Shown piece by piece: positions 52,381-63,853 of a DNA stretch of 64,000 nucleotides; the stretch's first letter is position 1, and each line of letters begins with the position of its first letter. The position numbers and the translations under genes were made by a program. The notes under the pieces were generated by a model. The model worked only from the letters and a program-made list of their open reading frames with translations, made no database searches and had not been told where the DNA came from. Source of the DNA: Dasysyrphus tricinctus (lineage: Eukaryota; Arthropoda; Insecta; Diptera; Syrphidae); NCBI GenBank assembly GCA_963921185.1, contig OY992530.1, positions 270,673,705 to 270,737,704 of the forward strand, in the 5' to 3' direction.

Positions 52381-52829
52381 TAGGCGCGTTCAGCAATCTC
52401 AACTGTAGAACTGTAATGCTCGGAGGGGCACTTAAGTGGTCAGAAGAAAACAAGCGAGTACACGGAAAGCATATGGCACGACTATAATTGCGGATTGGAG
52501 CGTTTCGACAAGTTTCGTTGAACTTTCCTTACGGAAGTGAGGTGCGCTCCCGACTTAAGTAAAACTGACACTTGGTGAAATAGAAATATCAAAAAGAGAT
52601 AGATTATAAGTACATATGGGTGTGTTCCCCTTTTGACGCTACAGAAAGCTACTTTTCGTTGGTTTTTGACATTAGCTTCAGTGGCTTTCCGACCATTATA
52701 GTTATACCTTCTGTGAACAGCATTCTTAATAAATGTTGCTGTCAATTACTGAGGAAACAAAATATTCGATTCGCTTGCTCAGTTTTGACACCTGAGCCCT
52801 CTGAGATCTCATTTTCCTGAACACGCCTA
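52381..52829. mobile_element. MITE with TAGGCG(C/T)GTTCAG ends
   Basis: Ends TAGGCGCGTTCAG and TAGGCGTGTTCAG (inverted). Flanking TA or TTA. 449 bp. Small frames inside show no homology. Confidence 0.6.
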
Positions 52830-53064
52830 TTACTGCAAGTGGTGACGTTTTTTTTTTTTAACTATTTGTTCTATTTTATGCAATAATTTTATTAAACTGC
52901 CCCTCCCATCCAAGCGGGGGCAGATATTACCCTCTCCCGTAGGATTTTTTTCATGTCTACATCCCACCAACATGCTCTGAGTTTCTTGGCATCTTTAACG
53001 CGAATTTTCTAGTATGCAAACAAAAAAGGGGAAATTTAATTCACCCCTACAGCGACAATAGGGG

Positions 53065-53730
53065 ACTCAGATTCTGAAGGAAGTGGATCTTCTGGACTGC
53101 AGCAACTACTGAGGCATCAGTCTCCTTAGCATCGAATACAGTATCTTTTCTTTCGGCTAGTTTTTATGAATTTTTGTCTAGCTTTAAGTTAGTTATAAGA
53201 GAAATGAAAAATAAAATTAATTTATAAATAAAAAAACAGTGAAAGCCTGAAGCCACTCGTATCGTAATCAACCTGATAGGTCCATATAAGTGGTGTTTTA
53301 GGCCATGAAAGTCTACCATCGGCCAAATATTCGCACTACGGCAGATCTTGGAAAAAACACAGGAGTTTCAAATCGATACCCCAACATTTTCACCGATCTG
53401 GAGGAGCCGCGTATGACAGCATCTATAGAAACGAGTTTAATAGAGCAATGTCTAGTTGTGGCATCCCTCCCAAACTCGTCCGTTTCTGCAGGATGACGAT
53501 GAAGAATGCACGCCTGCTCCATTAAGGTCGGCAAAGACCTCATTGATACCTTTGATGTCAAAAAAGGTTTTAGACAAGGCAATGCGCTGTAATGCAACTT
53601 CTTCAACATCGTTATTGAAAGGATGGTGCAAAACTTTCACGTCAACACTAGAGGCACAATCTTTCAAAAGTCCGTCCAATTGCTCGACGATATTGGCATA
53701 ATCGGACTAACAAAGCGGGATTTCAGTGGT
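53065..53730 (+). pseudogene. RTE-like LINE reverse transcriptase relic
   Basis: Scattered over three frames: a YRGISLLSI-like block (about 53110-53150), GPYKW then KSTIGQIFALRQILEK (about 53280-53360), RAMSSCGIPPKLV then FCRMTMKNA (about 53440-53510), and GFRQG then CNFFNIVIERMVQNFHVNT, ending in a broken DDIGIIG (about 53565-53710). This order is characteristic of RTE/BovB-type RT. Several frameshifts, stops and a 120-bp AT-rich insert show it is dead. Confidence 0.72.
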
Positions 53731-53739
53731 GCTTCCTTG

Positions 53740-54712
53740 ATTTTATAATTGTTGATAGTAGATCGTACTAATTTAGTATATGAAACCAATTTAATCAAAA
53801 TCGTAGAAGTCGTTTTTAAGCAAAAAAATGTTTTCCTTTGCGGTTTTTTAACTTTTGTATGGAAGGTACGGTTATTTTTTTCATAAATGTAAATTTTTTT
53901 CTAAAAATATTTTAGAGAATACTAAAAAAACCTCTTGAGTATCAAGCTTCAAAAAATCGATCATGTCGTTTTCGAAACATTTCTTTTCCAAAAAAAATTT
54001 TGAAACATTGGCCGTTTTCGAAAACGTCATCTGCGTCAAAAATGCATTTGCAGAATATTCTTTAACGCAAACTGCTAAAGTCATTCGAAAACATCATTTG
54101 CGGAGCAGCTGCGCGGTAAAAAAAATCGAGTTGGCGATGAAAAAAATGAGAAACCATAGAGCGTCTTCTAAATATAAAATGCGTTTGCGAGTAAATTGAA
54201 TAACCTTCATTAAACCGATTTGTGCAAGATAGGGCGATTGCATATGACCATTGCAATTTGCGTCAAAAAATGACGATCATTTGACGATCAAATTGACTTT
54301 GATTTAACGTTTTCGAAAACGGCCATTTTTTAGAAATCAAAAAAATATTTGTTCAAAATTTTGGTAAGTACACAAAACTATTTTTTGGAAGCTTCTGTAT
54401 AAAAAAAATTATTGAAATCGGTGGTATCATTTTGAAGAAAATCAAAAATTAAAAAATGGTTCTTTGAGAGGTACCATTAATAACCATTTTTGATAAATGG
54501 TTTTCCACCCAAATGAAGCCTTTACTAAAGTAAATTTATTGGTTTTTTTTAAAGAAAAGTTGTCGAGCCGTTTTTGAGAAAAATACGATCCTGTAAAATT
54601 GCTGAACAAAATTGTATGGCAGGTACCGTTATTTTTGGTTCTAAAAAATGTGTGAGCATAATCACCAAAAACCACTATGTACCAAGTTTGAAGAAAATCG
54701 ATCGAGCCATGA
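53740..54712 (-). repeat. Hairpin/GTCT repeat R, copy 4 (truncated)
   Basis: Matches 18783-19205 and the inverse of 42160-42900 (AACCATTTTTGA, GGCAGGTACCGTTATTTTTG, CCACTATGTACCAAGTTTGA). It stops at CGATCGAGCC, where a Tc1-like relic begins, so the hairpin and GTCT end are missing. Confidence 0.6.
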
Positions 54713-55520
54713 TCTGAAATACCTGCCATCAAGTCAGTTCTGAATGATTCGTGCGGTGTGTTTTGGATCCAAGTCTTGTTGAAAAATCTAAAGATCAGAA
54801 GGATAACGGCATCCGTCAACCTATGGTGGCAATTTGTTTTGTAGAATACAAGGGTATTGTTCTTTCTTCATTATCCCTTCGATCCTGGACAGTAGACGAA
54901 TGTTCTCCCAGGTTGGTCCCCCCCCCCTACACCATCGAACTTCCACTTCCATGTTTTATGGTTTCTTTCATTTGATGTTTTTGGAGAATTCAATTTGGTC
55001 GATTCCAATAATATTCTTTTCCAACCAACTGAAATTTATTAATTTTTGTCTCATCTGACCAAACCACTCACTTCCAGTCTGCAACAGTTCAGTTTTGTAT
55101 TATCCTTTCTTCAAGATCATCAAGTGAAAGAAACCATAAAACATGGAAGTTGAAGTGTGGGGGGGTGACCAACGTGGGAGAACGTCTACTGATCAGGATC
55201 GAAGGGATAATGAAGAAAGAGCAATACCCTTGTATTCTACAAAACAAATTGCCACCATAGGTTGACGGATGCCGTTATCCTACTGATCTTTAGATTTTTC
55301 AACAAGTCTTAGATCCAAAACACACCGCACGAATCGTTCAGAACTGGCTTGATGGCAGGTATTTCAGATCATGAAGTGGATAGCACAAGTCCCGGACCTG
55401 AACCCAATCAAAAATTTGTGGAAAATATTGAAAAGATGGCTCAGATGCTATGATTACCCTTCAAGTAATTTCTATGACTAATTGCAGCGAGTGCGGGAAC
55501 AAAGGTGATTTTTTCCATAA
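54710..55520. mobile_element. Second palindromic Tc1-like relic
   Basis: 54710-54975 and 55125-55371 are inverted copies (sharing CATGATCTGAAATACCTGCC and GTTGACGGATGCCGTTATCC). The plus copy reads degenerate Tc1 blocks: a VGRTSTDQDRRDNEE-like stretch, then FQQ...LDPKHTARIVQNWL, and after the arm PDLNPIKNLWKILKRWL (about 55400-55440). Stops and frameshifts throughout. Confidence 0.7.
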
Positions 55521-56384
55521 ACCATACAGAACATTTATTTGAAAACACGTCAAAAAAAGTGAGGAGCGTTATAAAAAAACAAGGTACTATGGACGAAGTA
55601 TTAAGAAGCGTCTCTAAGCAAAAAAAATCAAAACGAGCATAACTGGATACATCAGTATTCCCTTAAGTATTTAATTTCTGCACAAAAACCCCTGAAGTTA
55701 TATTTATGTTTTTTTTCTCAGCTAGTCAATAAGAACTGCACTTTTAAGAAAAAAAAATAACTTTTTAATTTTTTTCATCAAAGACATAACGTTACTGGCT
55801 TTTACTTGTCTTTTAAAAACATGTATCCAGTTTTGCTCGCCACTGTAGGTGGGAAGTAGATAAGAAAAATGTTACGGGAGGGGATAGTATCTCCTCCCTT
55901 GGACGGTAGGGGCAATTTAATGATTTAATTGTAATTAAAGTTCTTTGAATAAACAAATTCAGCAAAAACTGTTTTCAAACTTAAAATTTTGAATAAAAAC
56001 AATACATAGTTTTCTTCAAAATGTTGAGTTTAAAACAACTGTTTCCCAAATTTATCAAATAAACTTAATTTGAAAACAAGCCGTAAGGGGGAGATGTGCC
56101 AGAATCTTTGATCTTGTGATCGTTGGCAGTTTTATTAAGATGAAGATCCTAAGCACATGGGTTAGCAGGTACGATCTTGGCTATTGTACAACTGTCGAAT
56201 CGTCATGGAAACTCCGCCCTCGAGTCCCGATATCATCCTCATTGAGAAGAATATTATAAAATACGTGATTTCAAACAAAACCGATTAGAAAGTGGTTCTT
56301 CTTAGAGTTGGATAGAATTAGACCAAAATGTTGTGCAAAGCTAGTTTTAGGTTGAAAATGGGTTAACATAACCAAGGTTCGGAG
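55521..56384. other. Unassigned sequence
   Basis: AT-rich. A GGGAGGGGATAGTATCTCCTCCC patch near 55875 is a small inverted repeat resembling the GGGGGGATATATACCCCCC patch in the giant palindrome (near 35780). No gene seen. Confidence 0.3.
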
Positions 56385-57850
56385 AGTGATAAAATATGAT
56401 TCGTTCTCTCGTGAAAAATTCAAAAGGCAATTTTATTTTTGATCCGATCACGAATCTTATTTTTCGGATCTTTTAAAATAAAATTCGTTATCACGATCGA
56501 ATCAAATTTGCTGCGATCCGTTAAATATGGTTCGATCCTAAATTTATCACGCGGGAACTATTGAAGATCCATTCACGACCGGTTCAAACAATAAAAAAAA
56601 ATATTTTCAAAAACATGCCAACTTCATGTTTCTTCAGCGATTTCAATGAAATTGACACAGGTGATAGCTGAGATAGAATTTCAACAGAAAAAATATTTTC
56701 AAAACAGGGTGTTTCAAAAATATGTCAAAAATCTACGTATCATTCCTATTTATTGGAGGAAAGAGATGACGAGGTGAGGCAGAAATTTTCAAAAAATTTT
56801 AAAACTTCAGATTCACTTGGCCATCTCTTTTTTTTCTAAGAGATGAGAGTGAGATACAAATTAGTGACGTCAAAATGAGTCACCTCACGTGAAGCTCGTA
56901 TGAACACCGTCAATGAAATTGACACAAGTGAAAGCTGAGATAGAATTATAACAGAACAAATTTTTTTCAAGATAGGGTGTTTCAAAAAAATTACATTTTG
57001 CAACTTCGTTGTTCCTTGGGTGATATCTATGAAACTGACACAGATGACAGCTGTGATAGAATTTCAACAGAAAAAAATATTTCAAAATAGGGTGTTTCCA
57101 AAAAAATGTTAACATTTTTCAACTTCGTTGTTCCTTGAGCGATTTCAATGAAATTGACACTGGCAGGAGCTGACATTGAATTAGAAAAGAAGAAATCATT
57201 TTCAACAGGATGTTTCAAAAAAATGTCAACATTTTGCAACTTCGTTTTTCCTTGATCAAAAGTAATTTGTTCTCCTTTAATTGTGTATCATCCATCACCT
57301 GTGTCAATTTCATTAAAATAGCTCAAGGAACAACGAAGTTGCATAATGTTGACATGTTTTTGAAACACCCTGTATTGAAATATTTTTTTTTTCTTTTTTA
57401 ATTCCGTCTCAGCTATCACCTGCGTCAATTTAATTGAAATCGCTAAAGGAACAACGAAGTTGCAAAATGTTGTATTTCTTTTGGAACACCCGATTTTGAA
57501 ATAATTTTGTTCTGGTATAATTCTATCTCAGCTATCACCTGTGTCAATTTCATTGAAAACACCCTGTTTTAAAAATATTTTTGTCACTCAAAGAACAACG
57601 AAGTTGCAAAATGCTGACATATTTTTCAAACACCATGTTTTGAAAATATTTTTTTTTCTTTTTTGTACGAACTTCATTTATATGATTTACCAGATTCTTC
57701 ATCATAAAACAAATATTTAACTTACTCAAATGACTTTATTTTCCCCTATTTCAACAAAAATTATTTCAAAAATAAATCACTTCACAAAGTGAATGAATAC
57801 TTGATGAAGATTCTTTTTGAAGATCTTTTCAGATCCTTACCGTGAGAGAA
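56385..57850. repeat. ~115-bp repeat array in inverted halves
   Basis: About four to five units on one strand (56600-57246), then about four on the other (57247-57665). The shared core is GTGTCAATTTCATTGAAAT, then AAGGAACAACGAAGTTGCAA and ACACCCTGTTTTGAAA. Flanks (56390-56590) match 21240-21450, where three further units lie inside a hAT element. The whole is one repeat family with tandem innards. Confidence 0.72.
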
Positions 57851-58235
57851 CATTATACTATACTCTATTCAACAAAAATTGTCAGTACAGGGAAGATAGG
57901 ACGTTTGCCTCTCAGTCTGGTTGCATTGGCTTGCATACATCTGTCTCAAGTTAAAGCTCCCATAGGGTATCCATACTTTGAATTAAAAATTGGTACAAAT
58001 CGAAGAACAATGTGCATAATAGTTACCATGGATATACCATTTCTAACATATTAAAAAAAGATCAATTTGTCTTTTTTTTTCACACCACACCCTTTTAAAT
58101 GAATTTGATCACGTAACGCTTTGTGAACTTTTTAAAAATTAGCACAAATAACTTTTTTTTTTTCTTAAAGACTTAAACTGTACAAATTTTAACTGCATTT
58201 TATAGGTGTATTCAGAGATACAAACAAATAGTAAT

Positions 58236-59076
58236 GGCTTAAACACACGTGCAGCCTTTTTCATGCAGCGAAATAAAATAACAGAGGTTCTTATGGGAGC
58301 AGAAAAACTCAAGAGCTGCATGCAGCTCAGAGCTGCACGATGTCTCTATTTCTAAATTTGCTGCGCAGCTCCGCAGCAATAAGTGGTTGTTCGTCGACCG
58401 CTGACCAGGTTCAGTGGAGAAAAGTTCCGTTGTGCACAAATAGTTTTCAAGTTGATCGATTGAAAAGCGTATAACTTCGGTTTTCATTGTCCGATCTTCA
58501 AAGTTAAGGCTTTTATGGAAAGGATAAATGTCAGGCTACATTTGTGTATATTTTTTTTTAGAATGTTTAATTTATTTCATACTAGAAAGCAGATTGAGTC
58601 CTACATTGGTTTGATTTTCACTTTTCAAAATGAAAATGTGAATGAAAAATTACATAATTTTAAAAAATTATGTTTAAAAAGTTATTGCCTCAATCCTCCT
58701 CTACAAATATGTAAATAGTTTTTTATAGCTAAATGCAACGTGAGAGGCGGCAGAGCCACTTATCTAAATTTTCCACCTTAAAATTGATTTTAATCCAAAA
58801 AAATAACAAAATCTTTAAAAAACTTTGATTTCCGTAGCTTAAAAAAATTATAACTTTGCTTCTAATGCTCGGATCAAGAAGATTAAGATATTAAAATAAA
58901 GTTAAAATACAAAACTACATTTGTGCATAAAAATTATTTTGAAATGCCGAAAAATTTCATACTAAAAGGGTGATGGAGTCCTTTGTATGATAAATATTTT
59001 AGTGTATGCACATGTGTTTTGAGTGCAGCTCTACTCGCAGCGATGCGTGCAGACCTGCTGCACATCTGTTTAAGGC
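58236..59076. mobile_element. MITE with GGCTTAAACACACGTGCAGC ends
   Basis: Inverted ends GGCTTAAACACACGTGCAGC and GCCTTAAACAGATGTGCAGC. GCAGC/GCTGC clusters occur near both ends (58316-58380, 59025-59060). 841 bp, no coding frame. Confidence 0.65.
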
Positions 59077-59536
59077 ATAAGAAGACCATCAAAACGACAA
59101 CGCTCTCACCCTTATAAATTTTTTTCATAAAAACCACTGAAAAAGCTCTGTTGTATTGTTGCGACTTGGCAAAGGCAACTCTGTTGGAATATTAATTTTA
59201 TTTCAAACAGCGAAGGTAGAAGCGAAAGCGAGTATACGATCAGAATGCTTTTGGCATTGAAAGACAACGGTCATGTTGTAGCGTAGAGAATGTTTCAAAG
59301 AATTACAACAACAATTCCTGTATGTTTATCAGTGGCTTAGTGTCTTTTTCAGTGGCAGATTTGTTATTTTACTTTTGTGATGGTATACACAGGCACCACT
59401 GTTTTGAAAAAAGGTCTCCCATAAGCCCCGTACTCACAATTTTTGCTGGACAGACTATAGCTAAATTTTATTTTTCCGAACTCTCACGAACGAGAGATGT
59501 AGACAAAAAAGTATTAAGTTTGTTCATGAGAGAACT
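59077..59536. other. Unassigned sequence
   Basis: A small plus-strand frame at 59322-59561 shows no recognised motif. No other feature. Confidence 0.3.
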
Positions 59537-60056
59537 ATCACAACAAAAACATAAATGTTAAAAAAGAGCCAAGTTCTAATATGTACAAGACACCCGTGCG
59601 TAAAAAGTCAGCCAAAAAAAGTAATGAGATCTAAAATATATGCCAAGTTTTAAGTTCATGAAGTTTAATATCAAATATCTTAAGTAGAGTAACATCGAAA
59701 CAATTTCAAATCATGACAGAAATTTGGTAATTAAAGATTACTGATTACAATTTGGTGGGTTCACTGGTCAAGTTTTCATACATTTTAAATTTGTGATTAA
59801 GTAAGTAACTAAGAGAAAACTTGCCAAGTAAGTCCACCAAATTTTAATCAGTAATCATTAATTACCAAATTTCTGTCATGATTTGAAATTGTTTCGATGT
59901 TACTCTACTTAAGATATTTGATATTAAACTTCATGAACTTAAAACTTGGCATATATTTTAGATCTCATTACTTTTTTTGGCTGACTTTTTACGCACGGGT
60001 GTCTTGTACGTATTAGAACTTGGCTCTTTTTTAACATTTATGTTTTTGTTGTGATC
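59537..60056. mobile_element. Foldback element with ~220-bp arms
   Basis: 59537-59755 and 59838-60056 are inverted copies with very few differences, starting TCACAACAAAAACATAAATG. The loop is about 80 bp. No coding frame. Confidence 0.82.
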
Positions 60057-60104
60057 TCACTCCTTTTTGCAATGATTTATTTTGCCAGGTAAAAATCAAT
60101 CCCT

Positions 60105-60760
60105 ACCGCTCTACAAAGTTTCATAATTCTACAACACCCGAAAGTGCTCCATATAAATAATAGCAATTCTAATAAGAAGGGTGGATGGCACGCCCCCTGA
60201 ATGGAAAATTCCAATTTTTCGATTTTTTTCTTTCAAAATACTTCAAGCCCTACCGACATACCAATTTTCATCGTTCTACAAAAATCGGAAGTACATTATA
60301 TAATTAATAACAATTTTTAAAAAGTGGGTAGATGCCACGCCCCTTGAGCTGAAAATCATACATTTCTTATTTTTATCTTTGTATGCACGTCAAACCCTAC
60401 CGCTCCGCCAATTTTCATCGTTCTACACCAATTAGAAGTGCTTCATATAGTTTATAAGAATTTTTGATAAAGTGGGTGGATGCCACACCCCCTGAACTGA
60501 AACTTCCATTTTTCAATTGTTTTCTTTCAAAGTACTTCAAGCCCTACCGACTTACAAATTTTCATCGTTCTACAACATACGGAAGTGCTTCATATAATTA
60601 AAAAGAATTTTTAAGAAAGTGGGTGGATGCCACGCCCCCTGAATAGAAAATTGCAGATTTTCGATTTTTTCCTTTGTATGCACCACAAGGCCTACCGTTG
60701 TGCGAAATTTCAAGTTTCTACGATGTCGGGAAGTGCTCCATAATTTTGATGATCTGTCAG
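60105..60760 (+). repeat. 147-bp tandem repeat, about 4.5 units
   Basis: Units share CCCTACCG, AATTTTCATCGTTCTACA, GGAAGTGCTTCATAT and GTGGGTGGATGCCACGCCCC. Units start near 60105, 60245, 60389, 60538 and 60685 (last partial). They diverge by roughly 15-25% by eye. Confidence 0.82.
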
Positions 60761-60905
60761 TGAGTCAGTGAGTCAGTGAGGCAGTGAGTCAGTGAGTCAG
60801 TGAATCAGTCAGTCAGTTACGGTTTTTGCTATTTTTTAAGTCTTATATCTCCGGAATCACTTATGCTAAAAAGTTGAAATTTGGTGAGCCACCTGTGTTT
60901 GATCA
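60761..60905 (+). repeat. (GTCAGTGA)n tract and conserved tail
   Basis: About 60 nt of GTCAGTGA-type repeats, then GTTACGGTTTTTGCTATTTT and a TTATATCTCCGGAATCACTT block. A tandem array followed by a GTCN tract is typical of helitron-like/DINE-1 elements of flies (inference). Confidence 0.65.
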
Positions 60906-62201
60906 CCTCAGCTTATACTGCGAATTTGAAGTTTGTGACTTTATTGGTACTGAAGTTATAGGGGGGTTGAAAATCGCCTGAGTTTGTTCCTGTAAAAAGG
61001 GTGTAGTGCCGCGAACTTGGCTGGGCACTACCGTGCCCTTTGATACATGTTTATAGATCAAAAACTTTATCGTTCGCGAACTATATTTTTGATGGTTCGT
61101 GAGAAGATCGATAAAGAATGAAAAAGATCGGTATTTTATGATTCGCGAACGATATTTAACGAACACTGAAAAAAACAAAAGACTACACACAAAGTATTCA
61201 GCCCAACTAAGATATTCCCGAGGAAAATTGTGAAATTTTTAGAATTGGCTGTAGGGTAAAATTCTCATATTCCGAATTCCCGGGAGAATAATTTTCCCTT
61301 CGAAATCGGGAATGAGAACTCTGAATGTTCGAAACAGCTTTTTCGCAGTATTTGACAAAAGAATGGGAAATTTTCTCCTATATTCAAAGTTAACGTGGAG
61401 TATTGGATAAGTGAAAAATTAACAAAGTTCCGGGGAATTCTTTATTAAGAATAGGAGTGAACGGAAAAGGGAAATATTTCCCTGGGAATTACCATTTAGA
61501 ATTAAACTGATTGAAATTTCCCAAAAATCCACAAATTTCAGTGCTTTTGACAGCTGTCTGAGTTTGGCTTGTGAAATGTTAGGTTATTTGAAAATGTTTA
61601 CGCTTTTTTCCTCCTTTACGCTATTGCTGCTGTAATTATCCTTCAATTTCCATTCTCGTAGGTGTTCGAATTTGGCTTGGAACCATTGTATGATTCGAAG
61701 GTAGTACAATATATAAAATTAACCGTAAGATCAAAGAAAGGGTATTTGTGAAATGATAATATGTGTACTGTTTAATTTTCCCGTACTCGGTTACCCGGGT
61801 AGTTGAAGATACCCGGGTACTCGGGTATATCGGTTACCCAGGTATCCGGGCGATCGTGTTCGCGGGTTTCAAGAGCTCTATTTTATACCCCTCCTTTTCT
61901 GGTCTATTCAATAGCCTATTAAATAGATTAATAGAGTTGTAAACTTTCGCCTCAAAGCAAAACTCATAGATTACAAATAAGGTTTTTTCCTAGTAATCCA
62001 AATGCAGCATGGAAAAAAATGGAAAAATGCATTCGGTAGTTTTTCTCGTATGACTCGGGAAACTATCAATTAATCTTTAATGACATCAAAAGACAACAGT
62101 TTTAAGCCATTCAAAAGGCAAGTGCACTACTACATATAATTCTAGCTTCCAGTTTTCTGTCTATGTAGATAGGTACACCTTCGATATCGATTTATACTTA
62201 C
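60906..62201. other. Unassigned; ACCCGGGTA cluster
   Basis: No gene recognised. 61780-61860 has four imperfect copies of TACCCGGGTA, a palindromic motif. 61240-61500 has many GGGAA/TTCCC words. Confidence 0.3.
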
Positions 62202-62560
62202 CTCATAAATGATGCGACGACGTCAAAAACATCACCAATTTTACTATGCAATTATTTAACAAAAAATCGTATGTAACACTTTTATTCATTCTTCATTGAA
62301 TTCAACTTAAAACTAAAAGGAATTCGCTTATGTAAGCCTTTCATAAATTAATTAATGTTTTCGAGTGATTTTTTCGGAATCAGTAAAAATAACGTCAATT
62401 TTCAACTCGCGCTGAGCCCAAATGGTTTGTCGGTGAAAAAAAACCTCGAACGGAGATTTGTTGGAAATTGTGTGAACTTTCAACTGCATTTTGATGTAGT
62501 TAACGAAAATTGCGAGTCATAAGCGAAAAACCGCCAAAATAATGCATTTTTGCATTTTAT
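62202..62560 (-). other. Possible 5' exon with a perfect splice donor
   Basis: Minus-strand ATTTATGAG|GTAAGT near 62202 is a consensus donor, preceded by about 350 nt with relatively balanced composition (62340-62560). It could be an untranslated first exon of a minus-strand gene, conceivably Wdr33, but there is no coding evidence. Confidence 0.2.
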
Positions 62561-63822
62561 CATCAGTGATTATCCCCGTCTAGTCGGAAGAAGTTTTATT
62601 TTTATAATTCATATTTTTGTGTTTATGTTATACATACATACATAGTTTTAGTTTTGATCCTTTTCTAAATCATAATTTAAAACAAAAATATAAATAATTT
62701 CTGGAGTGGAATCGTTAAATGAGGGACAATATTTCGGCTAGTGCCGTCTGTAAGTTCCAAACTTTTGGCTCGCCGGACAGTGGTTCAAGTTGTATGGGGA
62801 GGTGGCTTTAAATCTATACAATTTAAACCAGTCATGCGATTTGGATGCATTTTTCAGGTATGATAAAGGATAGCATAAGCCCTCATCAGAGAAAATTTTA
62901 GGTCATCTTATCTTTGAAAGTTGATGTAAATGAGGAGTGTGTTATACAAAAGTTGAAGATAATGTAATTTTTAATAATTCTTTCATACAAAACATTTTTC
63001 CACGCCCCCTTTTGAGGGCGTTTTTGACAAAAAAAAATTGTTTTTTTGACCATTTCTATGAAAACAAAACGAATTACCCTAATATCAGGTTAAGTTATTT
63101 GGTTAATTTCTTGTTACTAGTATCGCCTAGTGGTTGAAATTCGACCTTTATCTATTAATGACTTAACGGCAACATAAATATAAAAAATAAAAATTAGATT
63201 CTGCCAAAGCGAATTGCAAAACCTCTCAAACAAAACCAAAAATATGAAAATACGTGGCAATTAAGGCAGTTAAAAGGAAGATATTGAGTTCATAGAGTTG
63301 ATGCTGGTCAAGAATTAGTTTACAAATTAAGTGTGGTAAAATATTTTATAATAATAATAATAATAATATTTTCTTACGAGATACCGTGTGGTATATTATA
63401 CATTATTAACATAACACAATTAAATGAAAAATTTTAAATGGAGATGGAGGAATCATCCAAAACATGATTTAAAGGTTCAAGACTTTTAAGGTCCGATTTA
63501 AGCCATTATTTCTTCTAAAAGTACATTTTGAATCCCAAAACCATTATTCTGTATAAATATAAGATATATAATTAATATACATGGTCTTTTGCATAAAGTG
63601 TGACAAATAAAAAATAGAAAGTGCATGTTGGGCGGTCTGTTTTCCCTTATTTAGGCAGGAATTTTCTATAAAAATGGCTTCAGTAGAAAAAACTACATTT
63701 AAAAAACAAGGCCAACACTAACAGCCACATTATTCACATTTAGTAAAACTTGAGATGAAACTAGTTCAAGTCAAATCTAATTTTGTTTTGAGTTTAGTCA
63801 AAATGTATTAGAATTAGTTTTC

Positions 63823-63853
<31 letters not shown>

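Noticed and set aside
53313..53609. 98-codon minus-strand frame
   Set aside because: Antisense shadow of the RTE-like reverse transcriptase relic, whose conserved blocks are on the plus strand.
54442..54819. 125-codon minus-strand frame
   Set aside because: Runs across the junction between repeat R and the Tc1 relic, so it is a chance fusion.
56600..57660. CRISPR-like or satellite DNA array
   Set aside because: Units are contiguous and occur in both orientations with shared flanks elsewhere, so an element with tandem innards fits better.
60763..60820. CRISPR-like direct repeats
   Set aside because: Short (GTCAGTGA)n microsatellite without spacers, in a eukaryotic genome.
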